Assembly: GCF_000248055.1 (NCBI RefSeq)
Contig: NZ_BAFC01000052.1
Span: 1 to 64,000 of the forward strand
Length of the DNA: 64,000 nucleotides
DNA from: Gordonia sputi NBRC 100414
GTDB lineage: Bacteria > Actinomycetota > Actinomycetes > Mycobacteriales > Mycobacteriaceae
Reading direction: 5' to 3'
In this document: positions 45,187 through 55,821 of the stretch, piece by piece
Layout of the letters: each line of letters opens with the position of its first letter
Numbering within the stretch: the stretch's first letter is position 1
The notes under the pieces: model-generated
Databases searched by the model: none
What the model was told of the DNA's origin: nothing
What the model saw: only the letters and a program-made list of their open reading frames with translations
Made by a program: the position numbers and the translations under genes

Positions 45187-46248
45187 CTACTGGTGTCCGA
45201 AGGACTGCCATCCGCGCAGGTCACTCGTCGCGATGCCGTCGAGAGACACCGGTGCGCGATCGCCCGTGCGTTCGCGGACATCACCGATGACGACCCACCC
45301 TAGCGGAACGTCGGCGGCCGCGAACGCAGCCAGTAACTGGTGGTCTTCGCCGCCGGTCAGTGCCCAGATGTCGTCGGACTCACCGAGTTCGGCCGCGGCT
45401 CGTCTGGTCGCCTCTGTTCGCGGAACTCGCGAGACATCAACTGCAAGAGCGACATTCGACGCTGCCGCCAGGGTCTTCAGCTCCTCGACCAGTCCGTCGG
45501 AGACATCGGTCATGGCGTGAGCGCCTGCGCGCGCCGCCACCACACCCGCCGAGAGGTCGGGGTTGGGCAGACGGTGCGAATCCACCACCTCGGCGTGCTG
45601 TGCACGTAGTCGGTGGGAGCGCTCGGCACTCCGCTCGCCGTCTTCGTCGCATCCATCAGCGGCGAGCAGGACGGCGAGCCCGGCGGCGGCGCTGCCGAGC
45701 GGTCCGCTCACAGCCAGCACATCGCCGACCTGCGCGCCGGTCAACGCCACCGGAGTGAGTCCGTCGAGTGCGCCAACCGATGTCACGGTCAGCACCACCT
45801 CGTCCGCGGCGACGAGGTCGCCGCCGAGCACCCGACCGCCGAGACGATGGGTTGCGGCGAGGATGCCGTCATTGATCTCGGTCAGAGTGGCAGCGGGAGT
45901 GCTCACCGGACATGCGATCGATACGACGACGCCGACCGTACGTGCCCCCATCGCCGCGATGTCTGTTGCACTCTGGATCACCGCCCGCTCTCCGATCTGG
46001 CGCGGCGTCGACCACTCGAAGCGAAAGTGACGGTTCTGCACGGCGGTGTCCGTACTGATGACGGTCGGGCCACCCGCGTCGAAGACCGCGGCGTCGTCAC
46101 CGGATCCGACGACGATGTCGCCCGACGTTGCGGTCGTCGCCGCCGAGGTGAACAGCGAGATGAGCGCCCGCTCACCCAGGTCACCGACTGTGACACCACT
46201 GGGCTCCGGGTGGTCGGGGGTCGTGGCGTTCTCGTCGCCACCTGCCAC
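45187..46248 (-). CDS. thiL: Thiamine-monophosphate kinase
   Basis: 353 residues. The family motifs GDDAAVF and STDTAVQNRHF (metal and ATP binding) are present, with the GGEDHQLL C-terminal motif. It makes thiamine diphosphate. GAGGAG lies six bases before the GTG at 46248; the in-frame TTG two codons upstream is too close to that site. First gene of thiL-gammaCA-ung. Confidence 0.94.
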   Translation of the reverse strand: MAGGDENATTPDHPEPSGVTVGDLGERALISLFTSAATTATSGDIVVGSGDDAAVFDAGGPTVISTDTAVQNRHFRFEWSTPRQIGERAVIQSATDIAAMGARTVGVVVSIACPVSTPAATLTEINDGILAATHRLGGRVLGGDLVAADEVVLTVTSVGALDGLTPVALTGAQVGDVLAVSGPLGSAAAGLAVLLAADGCDEDGERSAERSHRLRAQHAEVVDSHRLPNPDLSAGVVAARAGAHAMTDVSDGLVEELKTLAAASNVALAVDVSRVPRTEATRRAAAELGESDDIWALTGGEDHQLLAAFAAADVPLGWVVIGDVRERTGDRAPVSLDGIATSDLRGWQSFGHQ

Positions 46249-46462
46249 TGTCAACTCCTCGTCGGCTCCACGGTTATTCGTTTCGGTTCGCGCTCTCGCG
46301 GCGTTGTGGTGACAATATCCCCACAGTGTAGTGACTTCGTGTGGCGCTTCGACGCGCGAAGTGGTTTCCGGGAGACCGGAGCCAGATGCCTTCGGCGGCT
46401 TGCCGCGGGCGTCGACTCGCCGCTCCCCAGCCCGGGGCCGACGGCACAGTGGATACGAGAGG

Positions 46463-46708
46463 ATGGCCGTGGTTCAGGCATACATACTGATCCAGACGGA
46501 GGTCGGACGAGCCGCATTGGCGGCTGCGACGATCGCAGAGATCTCCGGAGTTGCCTCCTCCGAGGAGGTCAGTGGACCCTACGACGTGATCGTGCGGGTC
46601 GAGGCCACCGATGCGGGCCACCTGAACAACGACGTCGTACCTCAGATCCAGAAGGTCGACGGCATCACACGCACCCTGACATGCCCGGTGGTGAACGCAG
46701 CGCACTGA
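46463..46708 (+). CDS. Small Lrp/AsnC ligand-binding (RAM) domain protein
   Basis: 81 residues with only the effector domain (AYILIQTEVGRAALAAATIAE...GPYDVIVRVEA) and no helix-turn-helix, so it probably does not bind DNA alone; it may bind amino acids or modulate full-length Lrp proteins. GAGAGG precedes the ATG. It lies just upstream of the DUF3515 gene on the same strand. Confidence 0.85.
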   Translation: MAVVQAYILIQTEVGRAALAAATIAEISGVASSEEVSGPYDVIVRVEATDAGHLNNDVVPQIQKVDGITRTLTCPVVNAAH

Positions 46709-46754
46709 CCGGCACGCCACAGGAGCTGCGCGGCGATGTCCTAGGGTTGTCGTC

Positions 46755-47462
46755 GTGACCCCACCCGGACCGGACGAACCCGACAACAACGCCGACCGCG
46801 CGGAAGAGACCGACGCCGAACGTGTCAGCGCGGCCGAAGGCGTCGAAAAGTCCGGCTCCGCCGACAGCGTCGAAAAGTCCGGCTCCGCCGAAAGCGTCGA
46901 AAAGTCCGGCTCCGCCGAAAGCGTCGAGGACACGACGCACGCGCGCTACGGCGACTCAGGACCGCGGCTGAGTCCGGCGCTGATCGCCACACTGGTGACG
47001 ATTCCGGTGATGGTGATCGTGGGCTTCATCGTGTTCGCGGCGCTTCGTCCGGGCAACTCGGACTCGACGCCCGTCGACTCGTACGCCGCGGAGTCGTCGA
47101 CTCCCGCCGAATGCCCGAAGTTCCTCGCCGCGCTGCCGCAGACCTTCGAGGGATACGGCAACAAGACGATCTCGGGAACACAGGCCAGTTGGCCTGCGAG
47201 CAAAGACGGCGATCCGGTGATCGTGCGGTGCGGCGTCTCGCGCCCGGCGGAGCTCTCCCCCACCAGCAACCTGCAGGTGGTCAACCCCGTGCAGTGGTTC
47301 ATCACCGATTCCATCGAGGGTTCCGGGCAGGCGTTCATCTGCGTCGATCACCGCCCGTACGTTGCGCTGTGGGTTCCGGTGAACGCGGGCAACGGACCGA
47401 TCACCGACGTCTCGGCCGCCATCGAACGGACACTCCCCCGAGGACCACTCGACTTCGGCTGA
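46755..47462 (+). CDS. DUF3515 domain membrane protein with tandem-repeat N-terminus
   Basis: 235 residues. Residues 1-75 are acidic and contain three 9-residue repeats VEKSGSA(D/E)S; a membrane span follows at about 80-100, then the extracytoplasmic DUF3515 domain (CPKFLAALPQTFEGYG...VIVRCGV...VQWFITD). TAGGGT at 46742-46747 is seven bases before the GTG, predicting leaderless translation. Function unknown; in M. tuberculosis the homolog lies next to ddlA and gpsA. Confidence 0.85.
   Translation: MTPPGPDEPDNNADRAEETDAERVSAAEGVEKSGSADSVEKSGSAESVEKSGSAESVEDTTHARYGDSGPRLSPALIATLVTIPVMVIVGFIVFAALRPGNSDSTPVDSYAAESSTPAECPKFLAALPQTFEGYGNKTISGTQASWPASKDGDPVIVRCGVSRPAELSPTSNLQVVNPVQWFITDSIEGSGQAFICVDHRPYVALWVPVNAGNGPITDVSAAIERTLPRGPLDFG
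46842..46922. repeat. 27-base tandem repeat, three copies, in the DUF3515 gene
   Basis: Units at 46842-46868, 46869-46895 and 46896-46922 differ at one base (GAC/GAA codon). They encode VEKSGSAxS in the cytoplasmic tail. Near identity indicates recent expansion. Confidence 0.9.
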
Positions 47463-47468
47463 GCGACA

Positions 47469-47498
47469 ACCCCTTTCGCGCCGCCCGGGCGCGGGGGT
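47469..47498. terminator. Hairpin between the DUF3515 gene and gpsA
   Basis: ACCCC-TTT-CGCGCC pairs with GGCGCG-GGGGT around a GCCCG loop. It fills the 39-base gap between the convergent genes. Confidence 0.6.
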
Positions 47499-47501
47499 AG
47501 A

Positions 47502-48515
47502 TCACGCGTCGCCGGCTCGGAACTCCGGTTTGGTCTTGCGACCCAGCAATGAGCTGACCGCGTCGGCGACGGGCAGGCCGTCGTGGCAGACACTGTTCAC
47601 CGCTTCGGTGAGCGGCATGGAGACCTGGTACTTCTCGGCGAGTGCCGTGACGGACGTGCACGACTTCACGCCCTCGGCGACCTGACCCGACGCTGCGGCC
47701 TGCGCCTCTTCCATCGTCGCCCCCTGCCCGAGATGGGCACCGAAGGTGCGGTTGCGCGACAGCGGCGACGAGCAGGTGGCGACGAGGTCGCCGATACCCG
47801 CGAGACCGGCGAGGGTCTCTATCTGCCCACCGACTGCGCTCGAGAGTCTGATGGTCTCCGCGAGGCCACGCGTGATGATCGTCGCGAGGGTGTTCTGCCC
47901 GAACCCGACGCCGCTGGCCATACCGCACGCCAGCGCGATCACGTTCTTGACCGCACCGCCGATCTCACAGCCGATGACGTCGGTGTTGGTGTACGGCCGG
48001 AAGTACCCGGTGTTGAACATCTGCTGCAGCTGTTCGGCACGCGCGAGGTCGGAGCACGCGATCACCGTTGCGGCGGGCTGGCCCTCGGCGACCTCTCGCG
48101 CGAGGTTCGGCCCGGTGAGCACCGCGATCTGCTCGGCGGGAACCTCGGCGACCTCTGCGATCACCTCGCTCATCCGCATCAGCGTCGACGTCTCGATGCC
48201 CTTGGCCAGCGAGACCAGCGTCGCGTCGTCGCTCAGGTGCGGGCGCCAATTGGCGAGGTTGTCGCGCAGCGACTGCGCCGGGACCGCACACACCACCAGA
48301 TCGGCGTCGGTCAGCGCCTCGGCGATGTCGCTCGACGCCGTGAGATTCGCGGGAAGGGTGATTCCCGCCAGGTAGTCGGCATTGGTATGCGACTCGTTGA
48401 TCCGATCGGCGAGTTCTTCTCGCCGACACCACAGGGTGGTGTCGGTCCCCGCGTCGCTGAGTACCTTCGCCGTCGCCGTGCCCCATGACCCGGCACCCAT
48501 CACAACCGCCCGCAC
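47502..48515 (-). CDS. gpsA: Glycerol-3-phosphate dehydrogenase [NAD(P)+]
   Basis: 337 residues. NAD-binding [13 protein letters not shown] at the N-terminus, SLAKGIET, and the substrate-domain Lys region [13 protein letters not shown] are present. It supplies glycerol-3-phosphate for phospholipids. GTG at 48515 has AGGAGA five bases upstream. In M. tuberculosis ddlA lies between gpsA and the DUF3515 gene; here it does not. Confidence 0.95.
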   Translation of the reverse strand: MRAVVMGAGSWGTATAKVLSDAGTDTTLWCRREELADRINESHTNADYLAGITLPANLTASSDIAEALTDADLVVCAVPAQSLRDNLANWRPHLSDDATLVSLAKGIETSTLMRMSEVIAEVAEVPAEQIAVLTGPNLAREVAEGQPAATVIACSDLARAEQLQQMFNTGYFRPYTNTDVIGCEIGGAVKNVIALACGMASGVGFGQNTLATIITRGLAETIRLSSAVGGQIETLAGLAGIGDLVATCSSPLSRNRTFGAHLGQGATMEEAQAAASGQVAEGVKSCTSVTALAEKYQVSMPLTEAVNSVCHDGLPVADAVSSLLGRKTKPEFRAGDA

Positions 48516-48652
48516 AACTCTCCTCATTCGCCCGACATCGCTTCGGTCAAGGGTAGACCGCCGACGATGCCCGTCCGATCGATTCGAGAACCTGCGACGC
48601 CGATCACCCCTCGCGTCCACACGTCCTCTCGTGCATGGGTCATCATGTCTAC

Positions 48653-49525
48653 ATGACCCTCTCCTGTGTACGCGGTCATCCGAACGAGCGACGACGCATG
48701 CCCGCCGACGCTCCGGTACCCGCCGATCGCGGGCAGCACTGCGGCGACTCCGGCGACGAGTGCGCGCTCGGCACCGTGGTCGCGGTCCTCGCGGTCAAAC
48801 GACTCGGCGACGCCAAATCGCGTCTGGTCTCCACCATGAGCGACGCCGCAGGGGTTGAGACTCCCGAGACGTCCCTGATCGAGCTCTCCCCCGCACAGCG
48901 CGAGCGCCTGCGGGCCGATCCGGGCGCCTTCGTGCTCGCCATGCTCGCGGACACCATCGGCACCCTGCACGAAGCAGGAATTCGCGACGTCGTCGTCGTG
49001 ACCCCGGACGACCGGGTCCGCGAGCGGGCCCAGCAGCTCTCGGCACACGTCGTCGACGAGCCCGGCGACGTCGCAGGCGACCTGAACGCGGCCTACGCGC
49101 TCGGCGCCGCGGAGGCTCGAACCATGTGGCCTTTGCATCGATGGGTCGTGATCGTCCAGGCCGACCTTCCCGCGGCGCAGCCGTCGAGTCTGCGCGAGAT
49201 CGTCGACGCCGCAGTCGAGCGCGGCGAGTCGATGGTGACCGACCGCGCAGGCACGGGCACATCTCTTCTGCTGCGGTCGATGACGGCGCACGAATTGCCG
49301 CGTTTCGGGCCGGATTCGGCTGCGGCGCATCGTTCCGCGGGCGTTGTCGAACTCGACCCAGAGCATCTCCTCTGGCCCGACGTGCGCACCGACGTCGACA
49401 CCGTCGATGATCTCGCCGCCGCACTGCGACTCGGCGTCGGCGAGCACACACTCTCTGTGCTCGGAAATGCCGAGATCTCCGACGCGACGGCCAGCGGTGT
49501 CGGCGATCAGTCCGATGCGTCATGA
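48653..49525 (+). CDS. fbiD: Phosphoenolpyruvate (2-phospho-L-lactate) guanylyltransferase, F420 biosynthesis
   Basis: About 290 residues; the start is uncertain (ATG at 48635, 48653 or 48698). The nucleotidyltransferase start [17 protein letters not shown] and [30 protein letters not shown] match CofC/FbiD. In mycobacteria the enzyme activates PEP with GTP for dehydro-F420 synthesis. It precedes ppk by seven bases, as in Rv2983-Rv2984. Confidence 0.88.
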   Translation: MTLSCVRGHPNERRRMPADAPVPADRGQHCGDSGDECALGTVVAVLAVKRLGDAKSRLVSTMSDAAGVETPETSLIELSPAQRERLRADPGAFVLAMLADTIGTLHEAGIRDVVVVTPDDRVRERAQQLSAHVVDEPGDVAGDLNAAYALGAAEARTMWPLHRWVVIVQADLPAAQPSSLREIVDAAVERGESMVTDRAGTGTSLLLRSMTAHELPRFGPDSAAAHRSAGVVELDPEHLLWPDVRTDVDTVDDLAAALRLGVGEHTLSVLGNAEISDATASGVGDQSDAS

Positions 49526-49532
49526 TTGAACG

Positions 49533-51731
49533 GTGAGCACAGCTGACGACACCACGACGACTCCGGTCACCACACAACCGATCAGTGCGATTCCTGGTGC
49601 GCCGCCCGCGGCAACTCTCGAACCGGGCGAGTCAGCCGATCTTCCCGAGGACAGATACCTCAATCGCGAGCTGAGTTGGCTCGACTTCAATTCGCGTGTT
49701 CTCGCCCTCGCCGAGGACACGTCGATCCCGCTGCTCGAACGCGCGAAGTTCCTCGCGATCTTCGCGTCGAATCTCGACGAGTTCTTCATGGTCCGCGTCG
49801 CGGGTCTCAAGCGCCGTGACGAAACCGGCCTGTCGGTGCGCTCAGCCGACGGACTCTCCCCGCGCGAACAGTTGCTGCGGATCGCCGGACGCACCCAGAC
49901 CCTCGCCGACCGGCACGCCAGAGTGTTCCTCGACTCGGTGCGTCCTGCACTGGCGGACAACGACATCTACGTCGTCGGCTGGTCGGATCTGACCGAGGCC
50001 CAGCAGGCCCGGATGGTCGAGTACTTCCACGATGACGTGTTCCCGGTGCTGACGCCCCTCGCCGTCGATCCCGCCCACCCCTTCCCCTACATCAGCGGAC
50101 TGAGCCTCAACCTCGCTGTCACGGTGCGCGACGCCGGCGAGGGTGGCGAGCACTTCGCGCGAGTCAAGGTGCCCGACAACGTCAATCGGTTCGTCCGTGT
50201 CGATCGACTGATGCCGCCCAGTGCGGAAGCCGACGGCAAAGGACATCGCACCGCGATCTTCCTTCCGATGGAAAATCTGATCGCCGCCAATCTCGGACAT
50301 CTGTTCCCTGGCATGGAGATCGTGGAGCACCACGCGTTCCGTATCACGCGCAACGCAGACTTCGAGGTCGAAGAGGATCGCGACGAAGACCTGCTTCAGG
50401 CGCTCGAACGTGAACTCGCACGACGCCGGTTCGGTTCGCCGGTCCGACTCGAGGTCGCCGACGACATGACCGAGCACATGCTCGAACTGCTCCTGCGTGA
50501 ACTCGACGTCAACCCCGCCGACGTGATCCAGGTTCCCGGGCTGCTCGATTTGGCGTCGCTGTTCGAGATCGGTTCGCTCGACCGGCCACAGCTCAAGGAC
50601 CCCCCGTTCGTACCGTCGACACATCCCGCGTTCGGCGAGCGGGAGACGCCCAAGAGTGTGTTCTCCACGTTGCGCGAAGGCGATGTCCTCGTGCACCACC
50701 CCTACGATTCGTTCTCGACGAGCGTGCAGCGATTCATCGAGCAGGCTGCAGCCGACCCGCAGGTCCTCGCGATCAAGCAGACGTTGTATCGCACCTCCGG
50801 TGACTCGCCGATTGTCAACGCGCTCATCGACGCTGCCGAGGCAGGCAAGCAGGTCGTGGCTCTCGTCGAGATCAAGGCTCGCTTCGACGAACAGGCCAAC
50901 ATCAAGTGGGCGCGCCAGCTCGAGCAGGCAGGCGTGCACGTCGTCTACGGCCTTGTCGGACTCAAAACCCACTGCAAGACATGCCTTGTGGTGCGTCGTG
51001 AGGGATCGTCGATCCGACGCTACTGCCACATCGGCACCGGCAATTACAACCCGAAGACCGCTCGGCTCTACGAGGACGTCGGATTGTTCACTGCCGCACC
51101 GGACATCGGCGCCGACCTGACCGACCTGTTCAACACACTGACCGGTTACTCCCGTAAACGCGAGTACCGCAACATCCTGGTCGCTCCCACCGGGATTCGT
51201 TCCGGCATCGTCGAGCGCATCAACCGTGAGATCGAACTCAAGCACGAAGGCGATCCCCGCGCCCGAGTTCGGTTGAAGGCCAACGCTCTCGTCGACGAGC
51301 AGGTGATCGATGCCCTGTACCGCGCATCGCAGAACGGCGTTCCGGTCGAAATCGTCGTGCGTGGAATCTGCGCATTGCGTCCCGGGATGCCGGGCGTCAG
51401 CGACAACATTCACGTGCGCTCGATCCTCGGCCAATTCCTCGAACACTCACGCATCTTCCATTTCGGGGCGCAGGATGAGTACTGGATCGGCAGCGCCGAC
51501 ATGATGCACCGCAACCTCGATCGACGTATCGAGGTGATGGTGCAGGTGCGCGATGACCGGCTGACCGCCGAACTCGGCGACATCTTCGACTCGGCGCTCG
51601 ACCCCCGAACACGATGCTGGGTCCTGCAATCGGACGGAAGCTGGATGGCCTCACCCGCCGCGGGCGAAGAGGTACGCGACCATCAACGACAGATGATGCG
51701 GCGCACCCGCCGTCGCGACGCAGGCATGTGA
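49533..51731 (+). CDS. ppk: Polyphosphate kinase 1
   Basis: 732 residues. It makes inorganic polyphosphate from ATP. His480 (LKTHCK) and His499 (CHIGTGNYN) are 19 residues apart, the spacing of the paired phospho-His of E. coli PPK1. The N-terminal domain ([14 protein letters not shown]) and RTSGDSPI loop are complete. GTG start, seven bases after fbiD. Confidence 0.96.
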   Translation: MSTADDTTTTPVTTQPISAIPGAPPAATLEPGESADLPEDRYLNRELSWLDFNSRVLALAEDTSIPLLERAKFLAIFASNLDEFFMVRVAGLKRRDETGLSVRSADGLSPREQLLRIAGRTQTLADRHARVFLDSVRPALADNDIYVVGWSDLTEAQQARMVEYFHDDVFPVLTPLAVDPAHPFPYISGLSLNLAVTVRDAGEGGEHFARVKVPDNVNRFVRVDRLMPPSAEADGKGHRTAIFLPMENLIAANLGHLFPGMEIVEHHAFRITRNADFEVEEDRDEDLLQALERELARRRFGSPVRLEVADDMTEHMLELLLRELDVNPADVIQVPGLLDLASLFEIGSLDRPQLKDPPFVPSTHPAFGERETPKSVFSTLREGDVLVHHPYDSFSTSVQRFIEQAAADPQVLAIKQTLYRTSGDSPIVNALIDAAEAGKQVVALVEIKARFDEQANIKWARQLEQAGVHVVYGLVGLKTHCKTCLVVRREGSSIRRYCHIGTGNYNPKTARLYEDVGLFTAAPDIGADLTDLFNTLTGYSRKREYRNILVAPTGIRSGIVERINREIELKHEGDPRARVRLKANALVDEQVIDALYRASQNGVPVEIVVRGICALRPGMPGVSDNIHVRSILGQFLEHSRIFHFGAQDEYWIGSADMMHRNLDRRIEVMVQVRDDRLTAELGDIFDSALDPRTRCWVLQSDGSWMASPAAGEEVRDHQRQMMRRTRRRDAGM

Positions 51732-51776
51732 CAAGCCCACCCTTTTCGTAACCTTCGGCCACTAGCATCACAGGCA

Positions 51777-52691
51777 ATGTCTAAGACACACAAGACGATC
51801 TGGGCTGCGGGCGGCGTGCTGTGGCGTCCGCGGGAGAACAACGGTGTCGAGATCGGTGTGATCCATCGACCTCGCTACGACGACTGGACCCTACCCAAAG
51901 GGAAGATCGAAGCCGACGAGACACTCGTGATGACCGCGGTGCGCGAGATCGGCGAGGAGACCGGTTACCGCGTACGCATCGGCAGGTATCTCCGCGACGT
52001 CGGCTACGACATCTCGAGCGGCCGAAAGCGCGTGCGGTATTGGTCGGCTCGAGCTGTCGGCGGAGAATTCGTCGAGAACCACGAAGTCGACGAGATGGAG
52101 TGGCTCGGCATCGACGCGGCAGAGCGGCTTCTGAGCTACTCGCAGGATCGCCGCGTACTACGCGAATTCCTAAGGCTCCCAGTCGATCTCGATACTCTGC
52201 TGCTGGTTCGCCATGCCAAGGCAGGCAGTCGTTCCCGCTACCACGGCGACGACCGGCTGCGTCCGCTCGACCCCGAGGGACGCACACAGGCCGACGCGCT
52301 GTCGGTACTGCTCCCCGCGTTCGGTACCAACGAGATACACAGCGCCGACCGGACCAGGTGCGAGCAAACCGTTGCGCCGACCGCTCGTGCGCTGGGGGTG
52401 CCGATCATCACGGAATCGACGCTGTCGGAAGAGGCCTACCGCGACGACCCCGTTGCCGCGCAACGACGCATCGTCGACCTCGCGACCGATTCTGGTTCCG
52501 TCGTGCGCGCAGTATGCAGTCAGGGCAAGGTGATTCCGCCGCTCATGGAGTGGTGGGGCAAGCAGGACGGCGTCTCGTTGCCTGCCTCGCGTAACCGCAA
52601 GGCGAGCGTGTGGGTGGTGTCGACGCATCAGGGCAAGCTCGTCGCCGCCGACCACATCGACAGCCCGTTCCCCGGCCACGACGTCGAGTGA
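51777..52691 (+). CDS. mutT1: MutT1: Nudix hydrolase fused to a histidine phosphatase domain
   Basis: 304 residues. The Nudix box GKIEADETLVMTAVREIGEET is at 42-62; a C-terminal histidine phosphatase begins with RHAKAGSR (Arg145-His146). This is the two-domain mycobacterial MutT1 arrangement, which clears 8-oxo-dGTP and Ap-nucleotides. TAGCAT at 51763-51768 predicts a transcript start near the ATG. Confidence 0.94.
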   Translation: MSKTHKTIWAAGGVLWRPRENNGVEIGVIHRPRYDDWTLPKGKIEADETLVMTAVREIGEETGYRVRIGRYLRDVGYDISSGRKRVRYWSARAVGGEFVENHEVDEMEWLGIDAAERLLSYSQDRRVLREFLRLPVDLDTLLLVRHAKAGSRSRYHGDDRLRPLDPEGRTQADALSVLLPAFGTNEIHSADRTRCEQTVAPTARALGVPIITESTLSEEAYRDDPVAAQRRIVDLATDSGSVVRAVCSQGKVIPPLMEWWGKQDGVSLPASRNRKASVWVVSTHQGKLVAADHIDSPFPGHDVE

Positions 52692-52725
52692 CCCGCCAGC
52701 GCAGTTGAATCGGCTCCCAACGCAC

Positions 52726-52760
52726 CTCACCCCCGACGGGGGAAGACCATCGGGGGTGAG
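52726..52760. terminator. Hairpin between mutT1 and hupB
   Basis: CTCACCCCCGA (52726-52736) pairs perfectly with 52750-52760 around a 13-base loop, between convergent genes. Confidence 0.7.
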
Positions 52761-52791
52761 TTGAGGATGTGAACTTGTCGCTGCGAGACTT

Positions 52792-53439
52792 TCAGCGACG
52801 GGTCGTCTTCTTGGCGGCTGTCTTCTTGGCCGTCGTCTTCTTTGCCGGCGTGGTCTTCTTGGCCGCAGTCGTGGTCTTCTTTGCCGGCGTGGTCTTCTTC
52901 GCCGCGGTGGTGGTCTTCTTTGCCGGCGTGGTCTTCTTCGCCGCGGTGGTGGTCTTCTTTGCCGGCGTCGTCTTCTTCGCCGCAGTCGTCGTCTTCTTCG
53001 CGGCGGTGGTCTTCTTCGCCGCAGTCGTCGTCTTCTTCGCGGCGGTGGTCTTCTTCGCCGCGGTACCTGTCGACTTCTTTGCCGCAGTGGTCTTCTTGGC
53101 CGCGGTACCCGTGGTGGCGCCGCTGCCACGCTTCACGGCCGGACCCGACGAGGCGAGCTTCTGCTTGCCGGACACGACAGCCTTGAACTGAGCACCCGGA
53201 CGGAACGCGGGCACCGACGTCGCGCGAACCTTGACAGTCTCGCCTGTGCGCGGGTTGCGCGCGACGCGTGGTGCGCGACGACGCTTCTCGAAGACACCGA
53301 AGCCGGTGATGGTGACGCTCTCACCCTTATTGACTGCGCGCACGATCGAGTCGACCAACTGCTCGACTGCCTCGGTCGCGGTCTTTCGATCCGTGTCGAG
53401 TTTTACTGTCAGCTCATCGATGAGCTCTGCCTTGTTCAT
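52792..53439 (-). CDS. hupB: HU family nucleoid protein with histone H1-like Lys/Ala/Thr tail
   Basis: 215 residues. Residues 1-90 are a complete HU domain ([21 protein letters not shown]...[11 protein letters not shown], the DNA-arm). Residues 105-215 are repeats of the AAKKTT type, alternating TAAKKTT and PAKKTT, typical of HupB in this order. It compacts DNA and may be acetylated on the tail. GGAGGT precedes the ATG at 53439. A short inverted repeat (CTGGCC/GGCCAG, 53461-53481) lies in the 5' leader. Confidence 0.96.
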   Translation of the reverse strand: MNKAELIDELTVKLDTDRKTATEAVEQLVDSIVRAVNKGESVTITGFGVFEKRRRAPRVARNPRTGETVKVRATSVPAFRPGAQFKAVVSGKQKLASSGPAVKRGSGATTGTAAKKTTAAKKSTGTAAKKTTAAKKTTTAAKKTTAAKKTTTAAKKTTPAKKTTTAAKKTTPAKKTTTAAKKTTPAKKTTTAAKKTTPAKKTTAKKTAAKKTTRR

Positions 53440-53615
53440 TGGATACCTCCGCAAGCCGATCTGGCCCTCTTATCAGGCCAGCTACCACCACACGGTAAAC
53501 GTCGACGCCGAAAACTTCCATCTTCCACGCCAATTAGCGCGACGTGTCACCAATTCGTCACGCTTTCGGGCACTTCCGTCGTCGTATCGCGGAAAGGCTT
53601 GCCTAGAGCCGTAAA

Positions 53616-54209
53616 TCAGAGCGGCAATGTTGTCGGCTTCCATGACGGGCGACGCTGCTCGTACTCAGAAATCGCGTCTACCTGCCGTAATGTCAGCCCG
53701 ATGTCGTCGAGTCCCTCCATCAGACGCCACCGCGTGTAGTCATCAATTGTCAACGGCACCACGAGGTCTCCCGCGGTTACGGTCCTATCTTCGAGGCTCA
53801 CAGTCAGTTCGAGGCCCGGCTGCTCTTCGAGACGCTTCCAGAGCAGTTCGACGTTGGATTGCTCGACCTGTGCGGCGACGAGACCGGCCTTTCCGGCGTT
53901 GCCGCGGAAGATGTCTGCGAACCTCGACGAGATGACAACGCGAAAACCGAAGTCCGACAGTGCCCAGACCGCATGCTCGCGCGACGACCCGGTGCCGAAG
54001 TCGGGACCCGCGACCAGAACCGAACCGCGATTCCAGGGTTCGACGTTGAGGATGAAGTCGGGGTCGGTGCGCCACCCGGCGAACAGTCCGTCCTCAAAAC
54101 CGGTGCGGGTCACACGCTTCAGGTAGACGGCGGGGATGATCTGGTCGGTGTCGACGTTGCTTCGACGCAGCGGAACGCCGATGCCTGTGTGAGTGATGAA
54201 TGGTTCCAT
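53616..54209 (-). CDS. leuD: 3-isopropylmalate dehydratase small subunit
   Basis: 197 residues. It carries [19 protein letters not shown] and [11 protein letters not shown], the swivel-domain motifs of the LeuCD aconitase-type enzyme in leucine synthesis. It is 70 bases after leuC. Confidence 0.95.
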   Translation of the reverse strand: MEPFITHTGIGVPLRRSNVDTDQIIPAVYLKRVTRTGFEDGLFAGWRTDPDFILNVEPWNRGSVLVAGPDFGTGSSREHAVWALSDFGFRVVISSRFADIFRGNAGKAGLVAAQVEQSNVELLWKRLEEQPGLELTVSLEDRTVTAGDLVVPLTIDDYTRWRLMEGLDDIGLTLRQVDAISEYEQRRPSWKPTTLPL

Positions 54210-54279
54210 GATGTGTGCCTCTTGCGATCTGGGAGTTGGCTTCGGAGATGGCGGACTCAGACGGCGCGTTGCGCGCCTG

Positions 54280-55719
54280 TCACAGATCCGCGGGCGACGA
54301 CAGTGTGCCTCGCACAGCCGTTGCCGCGGCGACGGCGGGTGACACGAGATGCGTACGGCCGCCCTTGCCTTGTCGCCCTTCGAAGTTGCGGTTCGACGTC
54401 GACGCGCAGCGCTCGCCGGGCGCGAGCTGGTCTGGGTTCATTCCAAGACACATCGAGCAACCGGCCTGACGCCACTCCGCGCCTGCGGCGGTGAAGATCT
54501 CACCGAGACCCTCCTCGTCGGCCTGCGCACGCACCCGCATCGAACCCGGGACCACAAGCATCCGAACACCTTCGGCGACCGTCCGGCCGTCGAGGATCTC
54601 GGCGACGGCACGCAGATCCTCGATCCGACCATTCGTGCACGAGCCGACGAAGACGGTGTCGACACTGATCTCACGCAACGGGGTTCCGGGGGTGAGGTCC
54701 ATGTACTCAAGGGCTTTCGACGCCGCGCCCGCCGCATTCTCGTCGCCGAAGTCGGCCGGATCCGGCACCGACGCCGAGAGTGGCGCTCCCTGGCCGGGAT
54801 TGGTGCCCCACGTGACGAAGGGACTCAACGACGCGCCGTCGATATGCACTTCTTCGTCGAATTCGGCGTCGTCATCGGTGCGCAACGACTTCCAATACTC
54901 GACGGCCGCATCCCAATCCGCTCCCTTCGGAGCATTGGGGCGGCCCTTGAGGAATTCGAAGGTGATCTCGTCGGGAGCGATCATGCCCGCACGCGCGCCC
55001 GCCTCGATCGACATGTTGCAGATGGTCATCCGCGCTTCCATCGAGAGTTTTTCGATGGCGCTACCGCGATACTCGAGCACGTAGCCCTGTCCGCCGCCCG
55101 TACCGATTTTGGCGATGACGGCCAGGATCAGATCCTTACTCGTGACACCGGGCGCCAATTCGCCGTCGACCGTGATGGCCATCGTCCTAAACGGTCGCAA
55201 CGACAGCGTCTGCGTCGCGAGCACGTGCTCGACCTCCGATGTCCCGATTCCCATGGCGAGCGCACCGAAGGCGCCGTGGGTCGACGTGTGACTGTCGCCG
55301 CAGACAACCGTCATTCCCGGCTGGGTCAGTCCCAGCTGAGGTCCGACGACGTGAACGATGCCCTGTTCCTTGTCGCCCATGGGGTGCAGGCGAATACCGA
55401 ACTCTTCACAGTTGCTTCGCAGCGTGTCGACCTGGGTCCGTGACACCGGGTCGGCGATGGGCAGGTTGGTGTCGACCGTCGGCACATTGTGATCCTCGGT
55501 CGCGATCGTCAGATCCGGTCGGTGCACGGGCCTGCCTGCGAGCCGCAGACCCTCGAATGCCTGCGGGCTGGTGACCTCGTGAACGAGGTGGAGATCAATG
55601 AAGATCAGATCGGGGTCGTTCCCGCCGTTCGCGTCTCCGCGTACGACGACGTGGTCGTCCCACACCTTCTCGGCGAGAGTACGAGGCTTACTTGCGCTGT
55701 TCGTCATCACTGCACTCAT
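54280..55719 (-). CDS. leuC: 3-isopropylmalate dehydratase large subunit
   Basis: 479 residues. The three 4Fe-4S Cys are in GSCTNGR and [15 protein letters not shown] and [13 protein letters not shown] are conserved active-site stretches. It isomerises 2- to 3-isopropylmalate. ATG at 55719 or 55707 are both possible. It is divergent from the IclR regulator over about 100 bases. Confidence 0.95.
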   Translation of the reverse strand: MSAVMTNSASKPRTLAEKVWDDHVVVRGDANGGNDPDLIFIDLHLVHEVTSPQAFEGLRLAGRPVHRPDLTIATEDHNVPTVDTNLPIADPVSRTQVDTLRSNCEEFGIRLHPMGDKEQGIVHVVGPQLGLTQPGMTVVCGDSHTSTHGAFGALAMGIGTSEVEHVLATQTLSLRPFRTMAITVDGELAPGVTSKDLILAVIAKIGTGGGQGYVLEYRGSAIEKLSMEARMTICNMSIEAGARAGMIAPDEITFEFLKGRPNAPKGADWDAAVEYWKSLRTDDDAEFDEEVHIDGASLSPFVTWGTNPGQGAPLSASVPDPADFGDENAAGAASKALEYMDLTPGTPLREISVDTVFVGSCTNGRIEDLRAVAEILDGRTVAEGVRMLVVPGSMRVRAQADEEGLGEIFTAAGAEWRQAGCSMCLGMNPDQLAPGERCASTSNRNFEGRQGKGGRTHLVSPAVAAATAVRGTLSSPADL

Positions 55720-55821
55720 TCTGGCTGTAGCACTTGTGGTTTGGGGTGGGATGCGGCGGGAGTCGGCGGGCTGTGCCGCCTCTCGCGTGCATCTCACGAT
55801 GTGGACCGCTAGTATCGTCCT
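55720..55821. promoter_or_regulatory. Divergent leuC / ltbR promoter region
   Basis: TAGTAT at 55810-55815 is six bases before the ltbR ATG, predicting a leaderless transcript. On the other strand TACAGC at 55726-55731 is near the leuC ATG. LtbR-type IclR proteins bind such leuCD intergenic regions and repress both sides; no operator is assigned here. Confidence 0.5.

Noticed and set aside
52800-53110. Regularly spaced DNA repeats that might suggest a CRISPR array
   Set aside because: They are contiguous coding repeats without unique spacers, inside the hupB tail.
52769-53191. Plus-strand Phe/Val/Ala repeat protein opposite hupB
   Set aside because: It is the complement of the Lys/Ala/Thr repeat codons of hupB and has no independent support.
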